The notes under the pieces were generated by a model. That model saw only the letters and a list, made by a program, of their open reading frames with translations, was not told the DNA's origin and did not search any database. From JBOHTO01 sp050733695 (GTDB lineage: Bacteria; Gemmatimonadota; Gemmatimonadetes; Gemmatimonadales; Gemmatimonadaceae), in the NCBI GenBank assembly GCA_050733695.1, contig JBOHTO010000085.1, positions 1 through 26,498 on the forward strand: 26,498 nt of DNA, written 5' to 3'. Of the stretch, positions 8,983-17,830 are shown piece after piece. Every line of letters begins with the position of its first letter. Position 1 is the first letter of the stretch. Made by a program: the position numbers and the translations under genes.

Positions 8983-9810
8983 ATGACTGATTTGCGGACA
9001 TCCAGCGCGGGGCGCCTCGCCGGCGCGGGCTGGACACACGACACGGAGCGTCCCGACCTCGAGACGGCATCGGATGGCTATGCCCGGCGATTCGATACGG
9101 CAGTTGGCCGTTACCTGCTCGAGCGCCAGACGATGGTCGTGTCGCGGTTGCTCGCCGCAGCCGGATCGCGGCGGCTCTCGATCCTCGACGTGGGTGGCGG
9201 GCACGGCCAGATCATCGATACGCTCGCCTCACGCGGACACGACGTGGTCGTGCATGGTACGGACGAGCATTGCTTTCGCCGACTGGCGGCACCGGCGGCG
9301 AGGTGGCCGGGCCAGATCACTACGTGTGTCTCACCACTCTGGTCAATCCCTTTCGAGGACCGGGCCTTCGATCTGGTCATGGGCATACGCCTGCTCGCGC
9401 ATGTCGTTCGCTGGCGGGAACTGCTGTTGGAGATGACTCGTCTCTCGAGCCGCTTCCTCCTCCTCGACTTCCCGATTCACGAGAGTCTGCACCGCATGTC
9501 CGGCGCGATGTTCGGAATCAAGCGCCGTGTGGAGCGAAATACCCGACCCTACTTCTCCTATCGGCTGGAAGATATAAGGATCCGGCTCGACGAGCTCGAC
9601 TTCCGGGTACTTCGCCAGCAAGGGCAGTTCGTCCTGCCGATGGTAGCGCACCGCTTCATGCGCGCACCCGGCCTCTCCCGGAATCTCGAGGGGGTGCTTT
9701 GCGCTCTCGGCCTCGGGAGTCGCTGGGGATCACCGGTTCTCCTGCTCGCTGGCCGGGTGTCCGGAAACGGCGGCCAGTTCAATCCTGGATGCGATGGGGG
9801 AGGTACGTGA
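8983..9810 (+). CDS. Class I SAM-dependent methyltransferase
   Basis: This 275-residue protein has a clear motif I, ILDVGGGHGQ (residues 67-76), then VVVHGTDEH as the acidic strand 2 and FDLVMGIRLLAHV as strand 4. Its usual role would be transfer of a methyl group from S-adenosylmethionine to a sugar hydroxyl or an acid group. The first 30 residues are not conserved-looking. The ATG at 8983 was chosen because AGGA lies five bases upstream; longer in-frame starts give an unlikely N-terminus. The final residues run into GTGA, where the next gene starts. It is the first gene of the second operon. The acceptor cannot be deduced. Confidence 0.78.
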   Translation: MTDLRTSSAGRLAGAGWTHDTERPDLETASDGYARRFDTAVGRYLLERQTMVVSRLLAAAGSRRLSILDVGGGHGQIIDTLASRGHDVVVHGTDEHCFRRLAAPAARWPGQITTCVSPLWSIPFEDRAFDLVMGIRLLAHVVRWRELLLEMTRLSSRFLLLDFPIHESLHRMSGAMFGIKRRVERNTRPYFSYRLEDIRIRLDELDFRVLRQQGQFVLPMVAHRFMRAPGLSRNLEGVLCALGLGSRWGSPVLLLAGRVSGNGGQFNPGCDGGGT

Positions 9811-10790
9811 AGGCGCTGGTCACGGGAGGCACAGGCTTCACGGGGAGTGCTCTGAGCCGGCGGCTCGCCGAGGCCGGGCACGAAGTGATCGCGCTCGACA
9901 CGAAGCCCGGGCTGGCCGGAGACGAGCTCCGACGCCTGGGTGTCCGGATCGAGAACGGCTCGGTCGCGGATCGCACTCTGGTCGATCAGCTCGTACGCGG
10001 GTGCGACCGCGTCTATCATCTGGCGGCGGCGTTCCGACAGGTGAATCTCGGCCGGCGAGCCTATCACGACGTCAACGTCAATGGCACGCGCTGGATCTGT
10101 GAAGCAGCGCTGCGCGAGCGCGTGCAGAGAGTGGTGTACTGCAGCACATGCGGCGTCCACGGCAATGTCGCGAACCCACCGGCGCGCGAGGAATCGCCCA
10201 TCGCGCCTGCCGACTACTACCAGCAGACGAAGTGGGAGGGTGAGCTGGTCGCACGGGAGTTCATGGAGCGCGGCCTCTCGGTCTCGATCGTACGGCCCAC
10301 CGCGATCTACGGTCCGGGGGATCCCGAGCGATTTCTCATGATCTTCCGGCGCGTTGCCAACGGTCGTTTCATATTCCTGGGCGATGGAGCCGCGCACTAT
10401 CACCCGGTCTACGTCGAGAACCTGGTGGACGGGATTCTTCTCGCGGGCGAGCTGGATGCGGCGCAGGGGCAGACATATCTGATTGGCGACGACCAGTCAA
10501 TGCCGATCCGCGATCTCGTTGCCAAGGTCGCGACCGCCCTCGACTCCGATCCCACGGTCCTGCACCTTCCATTCTGGCCTGCCTACGTCGCGGCCGCAGC
10601 GGTCGAGCTGGCGTACAAGCCGCTGCCGTTCGAGCCGCCGATCTTTCGGCGTCGCCTGGACTGGTTCCGCCAGAACCGGTCGTTCGATATCTCGAAGGCA
10701 CGAAGGGAACTCAATTACCAGCCTCGCGTTCCCCTCGGCGAGGGACTTCGCCTGACGGCCGCCTGGTACAGGCAGCAAGGCCTGATTTGA
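9807..10790 (+). CDS. NAD-dependent epimerase/dehydratase (extended SDR)
   Basis: This 327-residue extended SDR starts at GTG 9807, which overlaps the previous stop as GTGA and has a strong GGGGGAGG at 9796-9803. The N-terminal dinucleotide loop is TGGTGFTG (residues 6-13). HLAAAF follows near residue 71, then YCST with Ser113 and the catalytic pair Tyr138-x3-Lys142 in YQQTK. VRPTAIYGPGDP is the typical substrate-binding stretch. Enzymes of this family interconvert or dehydrate nucleotide sugars, or reduce related intermediates. The C-terminal WFRQNRSFDISKARRELNYQP is also standard. It probably supplies a sugar donor for the neighbouring glycosyltransferases; the exact reaction is not readable. 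Confidence 0.88.
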   Translation: MKALVTGGTGFTGSALSRRLAEAGHEVIALDTKPGLAGDELRRLGVRIENGSVADRTLVDQLVRGCDRVYHLAAAFRQVNLGRRAYHDVNVNGTRWICEAALRERVQRVVYCSTCGVHGNVANPPAREESPIAPADYYQQTKWEGELVAREFMERGLSVSIVRPTAIYGPGDPERFLMIFRRVANGRFIFLGDGAAHYHPVYVENLVDGILLAGELDAAQGQTYLIGDDQSMPIRDLVAKVATALDSDPTVLHLPFWPAYVAAAAVELAYKPLPFEPPIFRRRLDWFRQNRSFDISKARRELNYQPRVPLGEGLRLTAAWYRQQGLI

Positions 10791-12073
10791 TGGCCGGTTC
10801 GGACAGCCAGCGTGGACTGCGCGTGCTGATGGTCGCGCCACAGCCGTTCTTCGAGGCGCGCGGGACACCCATCAATGTGCTCCGAATGGTCCGCGCGCTC
10901 TGCCATGCCGGACATCGCGTCCATCTGGTCACCTATCCCCTCGGGACCGGGGTTACGATCGAGCGGCTCGTACACGTGCGCTCCGCGGGATGGCCGGGAA
11001 TCCGCCGGGTGCCCATAGGGTTCTCCAAACGCAAGGTGCTGCTGGACGCCCTCATGGCGATCCGTGTCGGTGCCCTGCTGTTCACGCGACGGTTCGACGT
11101 CGTCCATGCGATCGAGGAGTCTGTGTTCTTCGTCCTGCCGCTTGCTCTGCTCCGCGGCGTGCCGGTGATCTACGATCTCGACTCATCGATCTCGGAGCAG
11201 CTCGAATACTCCGGGACGATCAGGGGGCGATTCCTGCTGCAGGGCGTGCGCGCTCTGGAGTCGGCCGCGCTCAGACGTTCCGCGCTCGCCATCACGGTCT
11301 GCGGCGCGCTCACCGACACCGTGCGGTCCCTGCACCCGCGCGCCCGCATCGCGCAGATCGAGGATTGCGCGCTCGAGGAAGCACTGCGCGTGCCCGATGC
11401 GGAAGCCGTCGCGCGACTGAGAGCGCAGCACGGGCTCGTCGGAGCGCGTGTCCTTGTCTACACGGGCAACCTCGAACCCTACCAGGGCATCGATCGCCTG
11501 CTGGGCGCCCTGCCGTACATCGTGGCGCGGCATCCGGCCGCGCGGCTCCTCGTGGTGGGGGGCGAGTCTCAAGACATCGCCAGATTCCACCGGCTGCTCC
11601 AGCGGTCGGGCGCTGGCCACCACGTCGTGTTCGCAGGCAAGCAGTCCCCGGGGCTGATGCCCGAGTTCATGGCCATGGGCGAGGTCCTGGTATCACCGCG
11701 GTGCAGCGGCCGGAATACGCCCCTGAAGCTCTTCAGCTACATGCACTCGGGCGTGCCCATCGTCGCCACGGATCTCCCGACGCACACACAGGTTCTGGAT
11801 TCGGATACCGCGGTGCTCTGTGCGCCCACCGCCCACGGCCTCGCGACGGCGATCAGCGAAGTCCTCGAGCGGCCGGACGCCTACCGGAAGGTCGGTACCG
11901 CCGCGCGAGAAAGGGTGCGGCAGCGGTACTCACCCGAAGCGTTCGCTCGCAAGCTGCTGGAGGCGTATGCCCATGTCGCGGAGTCATCGCGGCGGTCGTC
12001 GGCCGATCGACCTGCCAGTGCGCGCGAGCGTTCAGCTCTCGCCACGGATCGCGTCGGCGATCGGCTACACTAA
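10790..12073 (+). CDS. GT4 family glycosyltransferase
   Basis: This 427-residue GT-B protein begins with LRVLMVAPQPFFEARGTPIN, a common opening of GT4 enzymes with acceptor-site ARGTP. The second Rossmann domain has LVYTGNLEPYQGIDRLL, then AARLLVVGGES and FAGKQSP. The donor-site segment NTPLKLFSYMHSGVPIVAT replaces the classical EX7E with the N-T-P-L-K-x-F form seen in a recognised GT4 subgroup. It transfers a sugar from a nucleotide donor to a lipid-linked acceptor at the inner side of the membrane. The ATG forms TGATG with the SDR stop; AAGG at 10777-10780 is the likely ribosome binding site. The last 35 residues (Ser/Arg-rich) look unstructured. Confidence 0.9.
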   Translation: MAGSDSQRGLRVLMVAPQPFFEARGTPINVLRMVRALCHAGHRVHLVTYPLGTGVTIERLVHVRSAGWPGIRRVPIGFSKRKVLLDALMAIRVGALLFTRRFDVVHAIEESVFFVLPLALLRGVPVIYDLDSSISEQLEYSGTIRGRFLLQGVRALESAALRRSALAITVCGALTDTVRSLHPRARIAQIEDCALEEALRVPDAEAVARLRAQHGLVGARVLVYTGNLEPYQGIDRLLGALPYIVARHPAARLLVVGGESQDIARFHRLLQRSGAGHHVVFAGKQSPGLMPEFMAMGEVLVSPRCSGRNTPLKLFSYMHSGVPIVATDLPTHTQVLDSDTAVLCAPTAHGLATAISEVLERPDAYRKVGTAARERVRQRYSPEAFARKLLEAYAHVAESSRRSSADRPASARERSALATDRVGDRLH

Positions 12074-12220
12074 TGTGGCGGCAGCGCCATAAGCCGTAAC
12101 GGGCGTGTGGCGGAGGAGGGGAGTCAACCCGAGCACTAAACCACGGTCAGATAGCGAGATACACGACGAATACGGCGAGAGTATGTGGCTTGCTCATGGT
12201 CTCGCCGTCATTCCCCACGG

Positions 12221-12901
12221 ATGTCCATGGAAACTGCAATCTGGTCCGACCACGAGACCGACACTCGGCACCGCTTCGACGAATGGTCGGAATCGGCGAC
12301 GTTTCGCAGACTGCGGAGCTGGCTCGCCTACCTGCAGGACCATTGCCTGCAGCGGATCGACTGGACGCGTGTCACCGCTGTTCTCGATGTCGCCTGTGGA
12401 AGTGGCCGCGCCGTGCTCCTGGCGGCCGAGCGGCTGACCGCCGTACCCAACGGGGTTGCCTGCGGCTGCGACATCTCCGAGGGCATGCTTCGGCAACGGC
12501 GAGACGTCGAGCACCCGCGCGCGCGATTCGCGCTGGCGAGCGCGCAGAGTCTCCCGCATGAGTCCGCAAGCTTCGACGTGATCATGTGCACCGCAGCGTT
12601 CCATCATTTTCCGGATCCGCTGCAGGCGCTTCGCGAAGCACTGAGGGTGTTGCGCCCGGGCGGCAAGCTGCTGATAGCCGATCCGTGCCGGGACCAATCG
12701 GCGCTCGTATGGGTTTGGGACCGTGCACACCGCTGGTTCGAGAAGGGTCACGTGCAATACTACCGGAAGGACGAACTACGGAAGCTCCTGCAGGACGCAG
12801 GCTTTGAGTCGATCTCCTGCGAGGAGCTGAATCCGTCGTTCGGTGAGGTCCGCAAACTCGTTCGCCAGGCGGGGCTCTTCTCGGCGCGCGCGCCGAACTG
12901 A
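12221..12901 (+). CDS. Class I SAM-dependent methyltransferase (UbiE/Methyltransf_11-like)
   Basis: The chosen frame gives 226 residues with motif I VLDVACGSGRA, strand 2 CGCDIS, and FDVIMCTAAFHHFPDP as motif II. LRVLRPGGKLLIADP is the hallmark motif III of the Methyltransf_11 group. It probably methylates a sugar or sugar-bound group of the glycan. The start is uncertain: ATG 12221 and ATG 12227 give a sensible N-terminus (METAIWSDHE), while GTG 12185 has a better upstream purine stretch but adds an odd Arg/Ser/Trp-rich leader. A 147-base gap separates it from the previous glycosyltransferase, the largest gap inside this operon, so an internal promoter is possible. The carbamoyltransferase follows after 18 bases. 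Confidence 0.8.
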   Translation: MSMETAIWSDHETDTRHRFDEWSESATFRRLRSWLAYLQDHCLQRIDWTRVTAVLDVACGSGRAVLLAAERLTAVPNGVACGCDISEGMLRQRRDVEHPRARFALASAQSLPHESASFDVIMCTAAFHHFPDPLQALREALRVLRPGGKLLIADPCRDQSALVWVWDRAHRWFEKGHVQYYRKDELRKLLQDAGFESISCEELNPSFGEVRKLVRQAGLFSARAPN

Positions 12902-12919
12902 TTGCCCGGAGACGAAGCA

Positions 12920-14731
12920 ATGCTTGTGCTGGGAATCACCGACGGAATCACCTGTGGCGCATCGGTCGTTCGCGACGGCAGTATAGTCGCGGCGGTGCAC
13001 GAGGAGCGTCTCGCACGGCTCAAGATGGCGTACGGGTTCCCGGTCCAGTCGATTGCGGAGGTGCTCGGGCTCGCCGGTGTCTCGCCGCGGGAAGTGGATC
13101 GAGTCGCTGTGGCCACGCGCAACAATCACTTCTTTGCGGGCGTTCGGCCATTCGACGGCTGGATGAGCGGCGACAAGGGCATCGTGCGGAACACCGTTTT
13201 CACCACCGCCGGTCGACTCAGCTACCTCGTGGACCGCGTCCCGGGACTGGAAGATCTGTACTATCGCGCTCGTGCGCCCATCTTCATGGCGCGCCGCCGG
13301 GCGATTCGGCGAATTCTCGACCGGAGCTTCGGCATCGGTGCCGCCGTGGAGTTCGTGGATCATCACTTCGCGCACGCGACCAGCGCGTACTTCACCAGCG
13401 GCTTCGATGATGCCACCGTGATCACGATGGACGGAGGCGGCGATGGCGCTTCGTCTCACGTGTATCGCGCGCGCGACGGCATGCTGGAACGCATCGCGGT
13501 CACGAGCGCCTTCAATTCCCTGGCGAACTACTATGCCTACGTAACGCATATCTGCGGCTACAAGGCACAGAAGCACGAGGGCAAGATCACGGGCCTTGCG
13601 GCCTACGGCGAGCCCATCTATCGGGAGCTGCTGGACACGCTGATCACTCTGCGGAATGGCGAGCTGCGAAACGTAGGCGGTCGCGTGTTCATGGCAGCCG
13701 TGCAGGATATGGAGCGCCGGCTTCCGAAAGGATGGCGCGCGGAGGACCTGTCGGCGAGCATCCAGTCGCACTGCGAGCGCATCGCCACCGCCTATCTCAG
13801 GCAGCACCTGCTTCCGGGCCGGTCGACGAACATAGCCATCGCGGGCGGACTTTTCGCGAACGTCCGCATCAATCAGGAAATGCACGAAACGGAGGGTGTA
13901 GACCGCCTGTTCGTGCATCCGGCCATGACCGACTGCGGGCTCGCAACTGGTGCCGCACTGGCGTCGTGCGTGCGTGGTCGACCGGGCGCGGTGATGCAGG
14001 CTTCCGACCGCGTACTGGACGATGTCTACCTGGGCCGGGGATACTCCGCTGCCGAGATCGAGCGTGAGCTCGGCGCGACCGGCCTCCAGTTCGTTCGGGT
14101 TCCCCGGATCGAGCGGTCGATCGCGGAGCTCCTGGCGCAGGGGTACGTCGTTGCCCGGTTCGACGGGCGCATGGAGTACGGTCCACGTGCACTGGGCAAT
14201 CGTTCCATCCTCTACCAGCCGGCAGACCGCTCGGTCAACGACTGGTTGAACAAGGGTCTGCGCAGGACCGAGTTCATGCCTTTCGCGCCGTCGACTCTCG
14301 CCGAGTACGCCGACGAATGCTACATCGGCGTGGACGGCGCGCGAGACAGCGCGCGGTTCATGACCATCACGTTCGGCTGCACCGAGCAGATGCGGCGAAC
14401 GTGTCCCGGTGTGGTGCATGTTGACGGAACCGCGCGGCCGCAGCTCGTGGTCCGCGAGCAGAATCCGGGGTACTACCGGATCATCGATGAGTTCCGGAAG
14501 ATCACCGGGGTCCCGAGCGTCATCAATACGAGCTTCAACATGCACGAGGAACCGATCGTGTGCAGTCCGTCCGATGCGATCCGGGCGTTCCGACTGGGAC
14601 ACCTCGACTACCTGGCGATCGGAGACTTCCTCGTGCCGTCGCCCGAGCCGATCCGGCATGAGCTTCGCCCGATGCCCGGCGTGGAGCTGCCGGCCGAGGC
14701 GTCGATCTGCTCGCGACCCGTTCTCACCTGA
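12920..14731 (+). CDS. O-carbamoyltransferase, NodU/CmcH family
   Basis: This 603-residue protein has both domains of the family. The N-terminal ASKHA-like domain begins LVLGITDGITCGASVVRDG and contains DHHFAHATSAY (D147, H148, H149, H152), the metal-site region, plus TMDGGGDG. EGKITGLAAYGEP and IAIAGGLFANVRIN follow. The C-terminal domain has DGRMEYGPRALGNRSI from about residue 415 and FMPFAPS. In NodU, CmcH and TobZ such enzymes use carbamoyl phosphate and ATP to carbamoylate a hydroxyl group of a sugar or antibiotic. The glycan decorated here is presumably the product of this locus. The ATG at 12920 is preceded by CGGAGAC; a TTG at 12902 is a weaker alternative. Confidence 0.92.
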   Translation: MLVLGITDGITCGASVVRDGSIVAAVHEERLARLKMAYGFPVQSIAEVLGLAGVSPREVDRVAVATRNNHFFAGVRPFDGWMSGDKGIVRNTVFTTAGRLSYLVDRVPGLEDLYYRARAPIFMARRRAIRRILDRSFGIGAAVEFVDHHFAHATSAYFTSGFDDATVITMDGGGDGASSHVYRARDGMLERIAVTSAFNSLANYYAYVTHICGYKAQKHEGKITGLAAYGEPIYRELLDTLITLRNGELRNVGGRVFMAAVQDMERRLPKGWRAEDLSASIQSHCERIATAYLRQHLLPGRSTNIAIAGGLFANVRINQEMHETEGVDRLFVHPAMTDCGLATGAALASCVRGRPGAVMQASDRVLDDVYLGRGYSAAEIERELGATGLQFVRVPRIERSIAELLAQGYVVARFDGRMEYGPRALGNRSILYQPADRSVNDWLNKGLRRTEFMPFAPSTLAEYADECYIGVDGARDSARFMTITFGCTEQMRRTCPGVVHVDGTARPQLVVREQNPGYYRIIDEFRKITGVPSVINTSFNMHEEPIVCSPSDAIRAFRLGHLDYLAIGDFLVPSPEPIRHELRPMPGVELPAEASICSRPVLT

Positions 14732-14742
14732 GGAAAGGATCG

Positions 14743-15732
14743 ATGCCGCAGTTGCAGCAGGGCGCCGAGGAGCTTCAGCGCCGCGTCGTGGCGATGTACG
14801 AGAGGCATCCGTTCCCCTCGTACTCCGACAAGTTCCGGAAGACCTCGGAGGAGATGTTCCTGAAAATGCGGTTGCTCGGTCTAGCCGAGGCCGACTACCG
14901 GGACAAGCGCATTCTGGACTGCGGCTGCGGGACCGGCGAGTTCACATGCTGGTACGCATCGCGACACAACGACGTTACCGCCGTAGATCTGTCGCTGCCG
15001 TCGCTCAGGCACGCTCGCGCGTACGCCGAGCGGTACGGGCTCGATGCGCGAATCCGCTTTCAGCAGCAATCGGTGCTCGATCTCGACCTCCCGAATGACA
15101 GCTTCGACATCGTCTATTCGTACGGCGTCCTCCATCATACTCCCGACCCATTCCGCGGTTTTCAGCAGATGGTTCGTGTCTGCAAGTCCGGGGGCGTTGT
15201 GATCGTCAGCGTCTACAGCCTCTATAGCCGCTACCTGCACCGTCTGCGGCAGCGGCTTATCAACCGCCTTGCGGGCGACGATGTGGAGAAACGATGCAGG
15301 TGGGGCAAGCGCTTGTTCCCGCTGACTGCCCGCAAGCTGAAGCTGCGTGCGCACGACGACAGCGACGCCGTGCTGTATGACCAGTTCAGCATCCCGCACG
15401 AATCGTTGCACACGGTCGGCGAGATTCTCGAGTGGTTCGATCGCTGCGGGATCGAGTACACTGGCGCGTTTGGTCCACTGCGCATTCGGGACTACGTGCA
15501 TGCCGCATCGCTGCCGGAGTACGGGCGCATTGAGGCGACTTTCGACGGATACCCGCTGGCGAGGCTCGCGAGCCGCGTCCTGCGGGGTATTTCGAGCACT
15601 CTCGGCGCGCCGGCGGGCGACGTGCGCTTTGCTCGTCCATCGCGCGTCTCGCAGGTGCTGGTGCAGTTGGGCTGGGCCTGCCTGGGCCTGCGCTTCAGCT
15701 GCTTCAGCATTGCGGGACGAAAGCTGGCCTGA
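14743..15732 (+). CDS. Class I SAM-dependent methyltransferase
   Basis: This 329-residue protein opens with AMYERHPFPSYSDKF, a pre-domain signature (YE..PFP.Y) of a recognisable methyltransferase subgroup. Motif I ILDCGCGTGEF starts at residue 57, then VTAVDLS (strand 2), FDIVYSYGVLHHTPDP (motif II) and CKSGGVVIVSVYS (motif III). The C-terminal half (HDDSDAVLYDQFSIPHE onward) is a family-specific extension of about 150 residues. An excellent AGGAAAGG (14731-14738) fixes the ATG. It follows the carbamoyltransferase after 11 bases. It is the third methyltransferase of the operon and differs clearly from the other two in sequence, so different targets are likely (inference). Confidence 0.85.
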   Translation: MPQLQQGAEELQRRVVAMYERHPFPSYSDKFRKTSEEMFLKMRLLGLAEADYRDKRILDCGCGTGEFTCWYASRHNDVTAVDLSLPSLRHARAYAERYGLDARIRFQQQSVLDLDLPNDSFDIVYSYGVLHHTPDPFRGFQQMVRVCKSGGVVIVSVYSLYSRYLHRLRQRLINRLAGDDVEKRCRWGKRLFPLTARKLKLRAHDDSDAVLYDQFSIPHESLHTVGEILEWFDRCGIEYTGAFGPLRIRDYVHAASLPEYGRIEATFDGYPLARLASRVLRGISSTLGAPAGDVRFARPSRVSQVLVQLGWACLGLRFSCFSIAGRKLA

Positions 15733-15740
15733 GGAGCACG

Positions 15741-16895
15741 ATGCACGCGGGCCGGGTGCGCGACTGTGGCGGCGCCCGTCCATTGGCGCTCGCAGAGCCG
15801 GCGGCCGGTGTTGGTCGCGCGCCGCATGAGCCGCTGGCCGGCGAGCGGGACGCCTCGCAACCTTGGACAGCGTCGAAGCGGTGGCCGTGGATGGTCATCC
15901 GGCTCCTGCTGAGCGTCGGCTTCGTTGTTATCGTCCTCCGGAGCGCAGGCGTGAAGGATGTGGGACTGCTGTTGGCAAGGAGTCTGGAGCGATGGCCCGG
16001 ACTTGTCCTGGCCGCGCTGCTTCCCGGCTTCTCCCTCTTCCTTGCGGGCCAGCGCCTGCGAATCCTGCTCGCGGCGCACAGCGTGCGTCCATCGCTCCGC
16101 ACGCTCGTCGCGGCACAGCTCGTGGGCACGTTCTTCAACCTGATGATGCCGTCAACGATCAGCGGCGACCTCGCGCGGAGCTGGTGGATATCGAAGCCGG
16201 TTCGTTCCATGGCGACCAGTGTCGCCGTCGTTGGTCTCGATCGGATCCTGAGCATAGCCGGGGCGTCCGGTCTCGCGCTCGGTGCGATCTGGCTGGTGCC
16301 GCCAGGGGCCGGGCAGGCTGGAGCAATGATCCAGGCGCTGCTGGCGACGGTTATTGCACTCTCCGCCGCGGTAGTCCTGCTCGGTCCGTCAGCGGGAGGG
16401 GCGTGGCAACGGCGGACCATTTCGCGCTTGCGTCTGGGTAGGATCTACAGGATACTCGGCCGCTTGCGAGCGGCGCTCCTGGTCAACCGTGCCCACCCGC
16501 GACGACTCGTGTGGGCGTGCGCGTTGTCGCTCGCCATACACGTTGTAATCGTGGTCCAGTACGTCATACTCGCGACGTCGCTGGGCCCGGGTGTGAGCGC
16601 GTGGCGGCTGGCGGCAGTCATCCCGCTCGTGACGGTGGTGACGATGATTCCGGTGACCATCAACGGGATCGGTTTGCGCGAGATGTCGCTCGCCGCGCTG
16701 GGCGCCGCGGCGGGACTCGATGGCGCCGATGCCATCGCAGTGTCCTGGTATGTCGTGGCCATCTCGGTCGGCTATGGCCTGCTGGGCGGGCTGATCTATC
16801 TTCGCGGACGGGATGCGCACGACCTGCCTCTCCGCGCTGAAGGCAGCGCCGGAACGGCCGGACACGATGTCGGTCGCGGGAGATCCGCGTCGTGA
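15741..16895 (+). CDS. LPG synthase TM-region (UPF0104) membrane protein
   Basis: This 384-residue protein has seven or eight hydrophobic segments after a 45-residue polar, Arg/Ala-rich N-terminus. It carries the family landmarks LFLAGQRLRILL, then FFNLMMPSTISGDLARSWW (the P-S-x-x-x-G-D-x-x-R motif), VGLDRILSIAG and MIPVTINGIGLREMSL. This fold is the membrane part of MprF and also occurs alone in glycan loci, where it is suspected to move or present lipid-linked substrates. The soluble lysyl-transfer domain of MprF is absent. GAGGAG at 15731-15736 supports the ATG. The stop overlaps the next gene as GTGA. A paralogue lies at the right end of the window. Confidence 0.87.
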   Translation: MHAGRVRDCGGARPLALAEPAAGVGRAPHEPLAGERDASQPWTASKRWPWMVIRLLLSVGFVVIVLRSAGVKDVGLLLARSLERWPGLVLAALLPGFSLFLAGQRLRILLAAHSVRPSLRTLVAAQLVGTFFNLMMPSTISGDLARSWWISKPVRSMATSVAVVGLDRILSIAGASGLALGAIWLVPPGAGQAGAMIQALLATVIALSAAVVLLGPSAGGAWQRRTISRLRLGRIYRILGRLRAALLVNRAHPRRLVWACALSLAIHVVIVVQYVILATSLGPGVSAWRLAAVIPLVTVVTMIPVTINGIGLREMSLAALGAAAGLDGADAIAVSWYVVAISVGYGLLGGLIYLRGRDAHDLPLRAEGSAGTAGHDVGRGRSAS

Positions 16896-17830
16896 CAACC
16901 GATTGGCTCAGGGCTTCCGTCGCCCGGGATAACCGTCGAACGCCGGGGACTACTCTGGTCGACTCCCACGTGCACGGCCCGCCGGACGTTCTACCAGAGC
17001 GCTTCCTCGATGTTGCCCTCTCCAATTTTCGGGGAGCGCGGAGAGCGCGGGGCGCCGGTGCGTACGCGACGGACGAACCTCCGGTCGGCTGTCTCTGTCT
17101 CGCGGACATTGCAGGCGGGGCGGCGCAGCTCAATCCCTTCCGCGACCTGGTCGGCCGTTCCTGCGGCCGCTGGTCACTCGCCGAGACGGCGGAGCCGTGC
17201 TCCCTGATCGCGCGGCGCGGTGCCGCGGACACGATGATCCTTATTGGTGGTCGCCAGCTCGTGACGAGCGAGCGGCTCGAGGTCCTCGCACTCGGCACAA
17301 TCGCACGACTGCAGGACGGGCTCCCCGCCCACGCGACCGTGGCGGCCGCCAACGCCGTGGGAGCAGTTACAGTCCTTCCGTGGGGATTCGGCAAGTGGTG
17401 GCTTCGACGCGGGCGAATAGCAGCCCGCCTGATCACCTCAGTGCGTCGCGGCGATCTCATTCTCGGCGACAGCCGGCAGAGGCCGTTGGGAGTGCCGCGC
17501 AGCAGGATTCTGCGACTCGCGGATCGGGAGGGCATCCTCATACTTCCAGGCAGTGATTCCTCGCCCTGGCCCGATTCCATGGTGGTCGCAGGCAGTTATG
17601 GAGCCGTGCTGGACGGTCTCCTTTCCCTGGAGACACCCGCAGCCGCTCTGAAGGCGCGGCTCCTCGGCCTTGGTCGACAGCCGGTGACGTTCGGCCGGCG
17701 GATTGGTCTGGGCGCATTCCTTCGGCACGAGCTGCGTGCTCGATCCCGACGGCGGACCGGCTCGTCCCGTATAGCGCTTCGCCACCGGGCCGCCACGCGC
17801 GGACCCGCGGAGCCAGACGCGATGGGCTAG
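16892..17830 (+). CDS. Uncharacterised protein with HxH motif (amidohydrolase/PHP-like)
   Basis: I do not recognise this 312-residue protein with confidence. Near the N-terminus it has TLVDSHVHGPPDV (D24, H26, H28), the beta-strand-1 metal motif shared by PHP-type phosphoesterases and amidohydrolases. Further on come TLVDSHVH-compatible barrel pieces: MILIGGRQLVTSERLEV, AVTVLPWGFGKWW, DLILGDSRQRP and LILPGSDSSPWPDS, whose Asp residues could complete a metal site. The Arg-rich last 50 residues look disordered. It starts at GTG 16892, overlapping the previous stop, with GGGAGA at 16878-16883. Its place at the end of the decoration operon suggests a glycan- or phosphate-ester-related hydrolase, but this is only a hypothesis. 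Its stop is shared in CTAG with the convergent glpD-like gene. Confidence 0.7.
   Translation: MTTDWLRASVARDNRRTPGTTLVDSHVHGPPDVLPERFLDVALSNFRGARRARGAGAYATDEPPVGCLCLADIAGGAAQLNPFRDLVGRSCGRWSLAETAEPCSLIARRGAADTMILIGGRQLVTSERLEVLALGTIARLQDGLPAHATVAAANAVGAVTVLPWGFGKWWLRRGRIAARLITSVRRGDLILGDSRQRPLGVPRSRILRLADREGILILPGSDSSPWPDSMVVAGSYGAVLDGLLSLETPAAALKARLLGLGRQPVTFGRRIGLGAFLRHELRARSRRRTGSSRIALRHRAATRGPAEPDAMG

Noticed and set aside
12074..12220. Possible small gene or regulatory RNA after a GGAGGAGGGG stretch at about 12112
   Set aside because: No start codon at proper spacing and no stable hairpin seen; treated as spacer, possibly with a promoter.
12776..14659. Very long minus-strand open frame opposite the carbamoyltransferase
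   Set aside because: The plus-strand frame has full family motifs; the minus translation (HREDGRTS-like, His/Arg-rich) has none.
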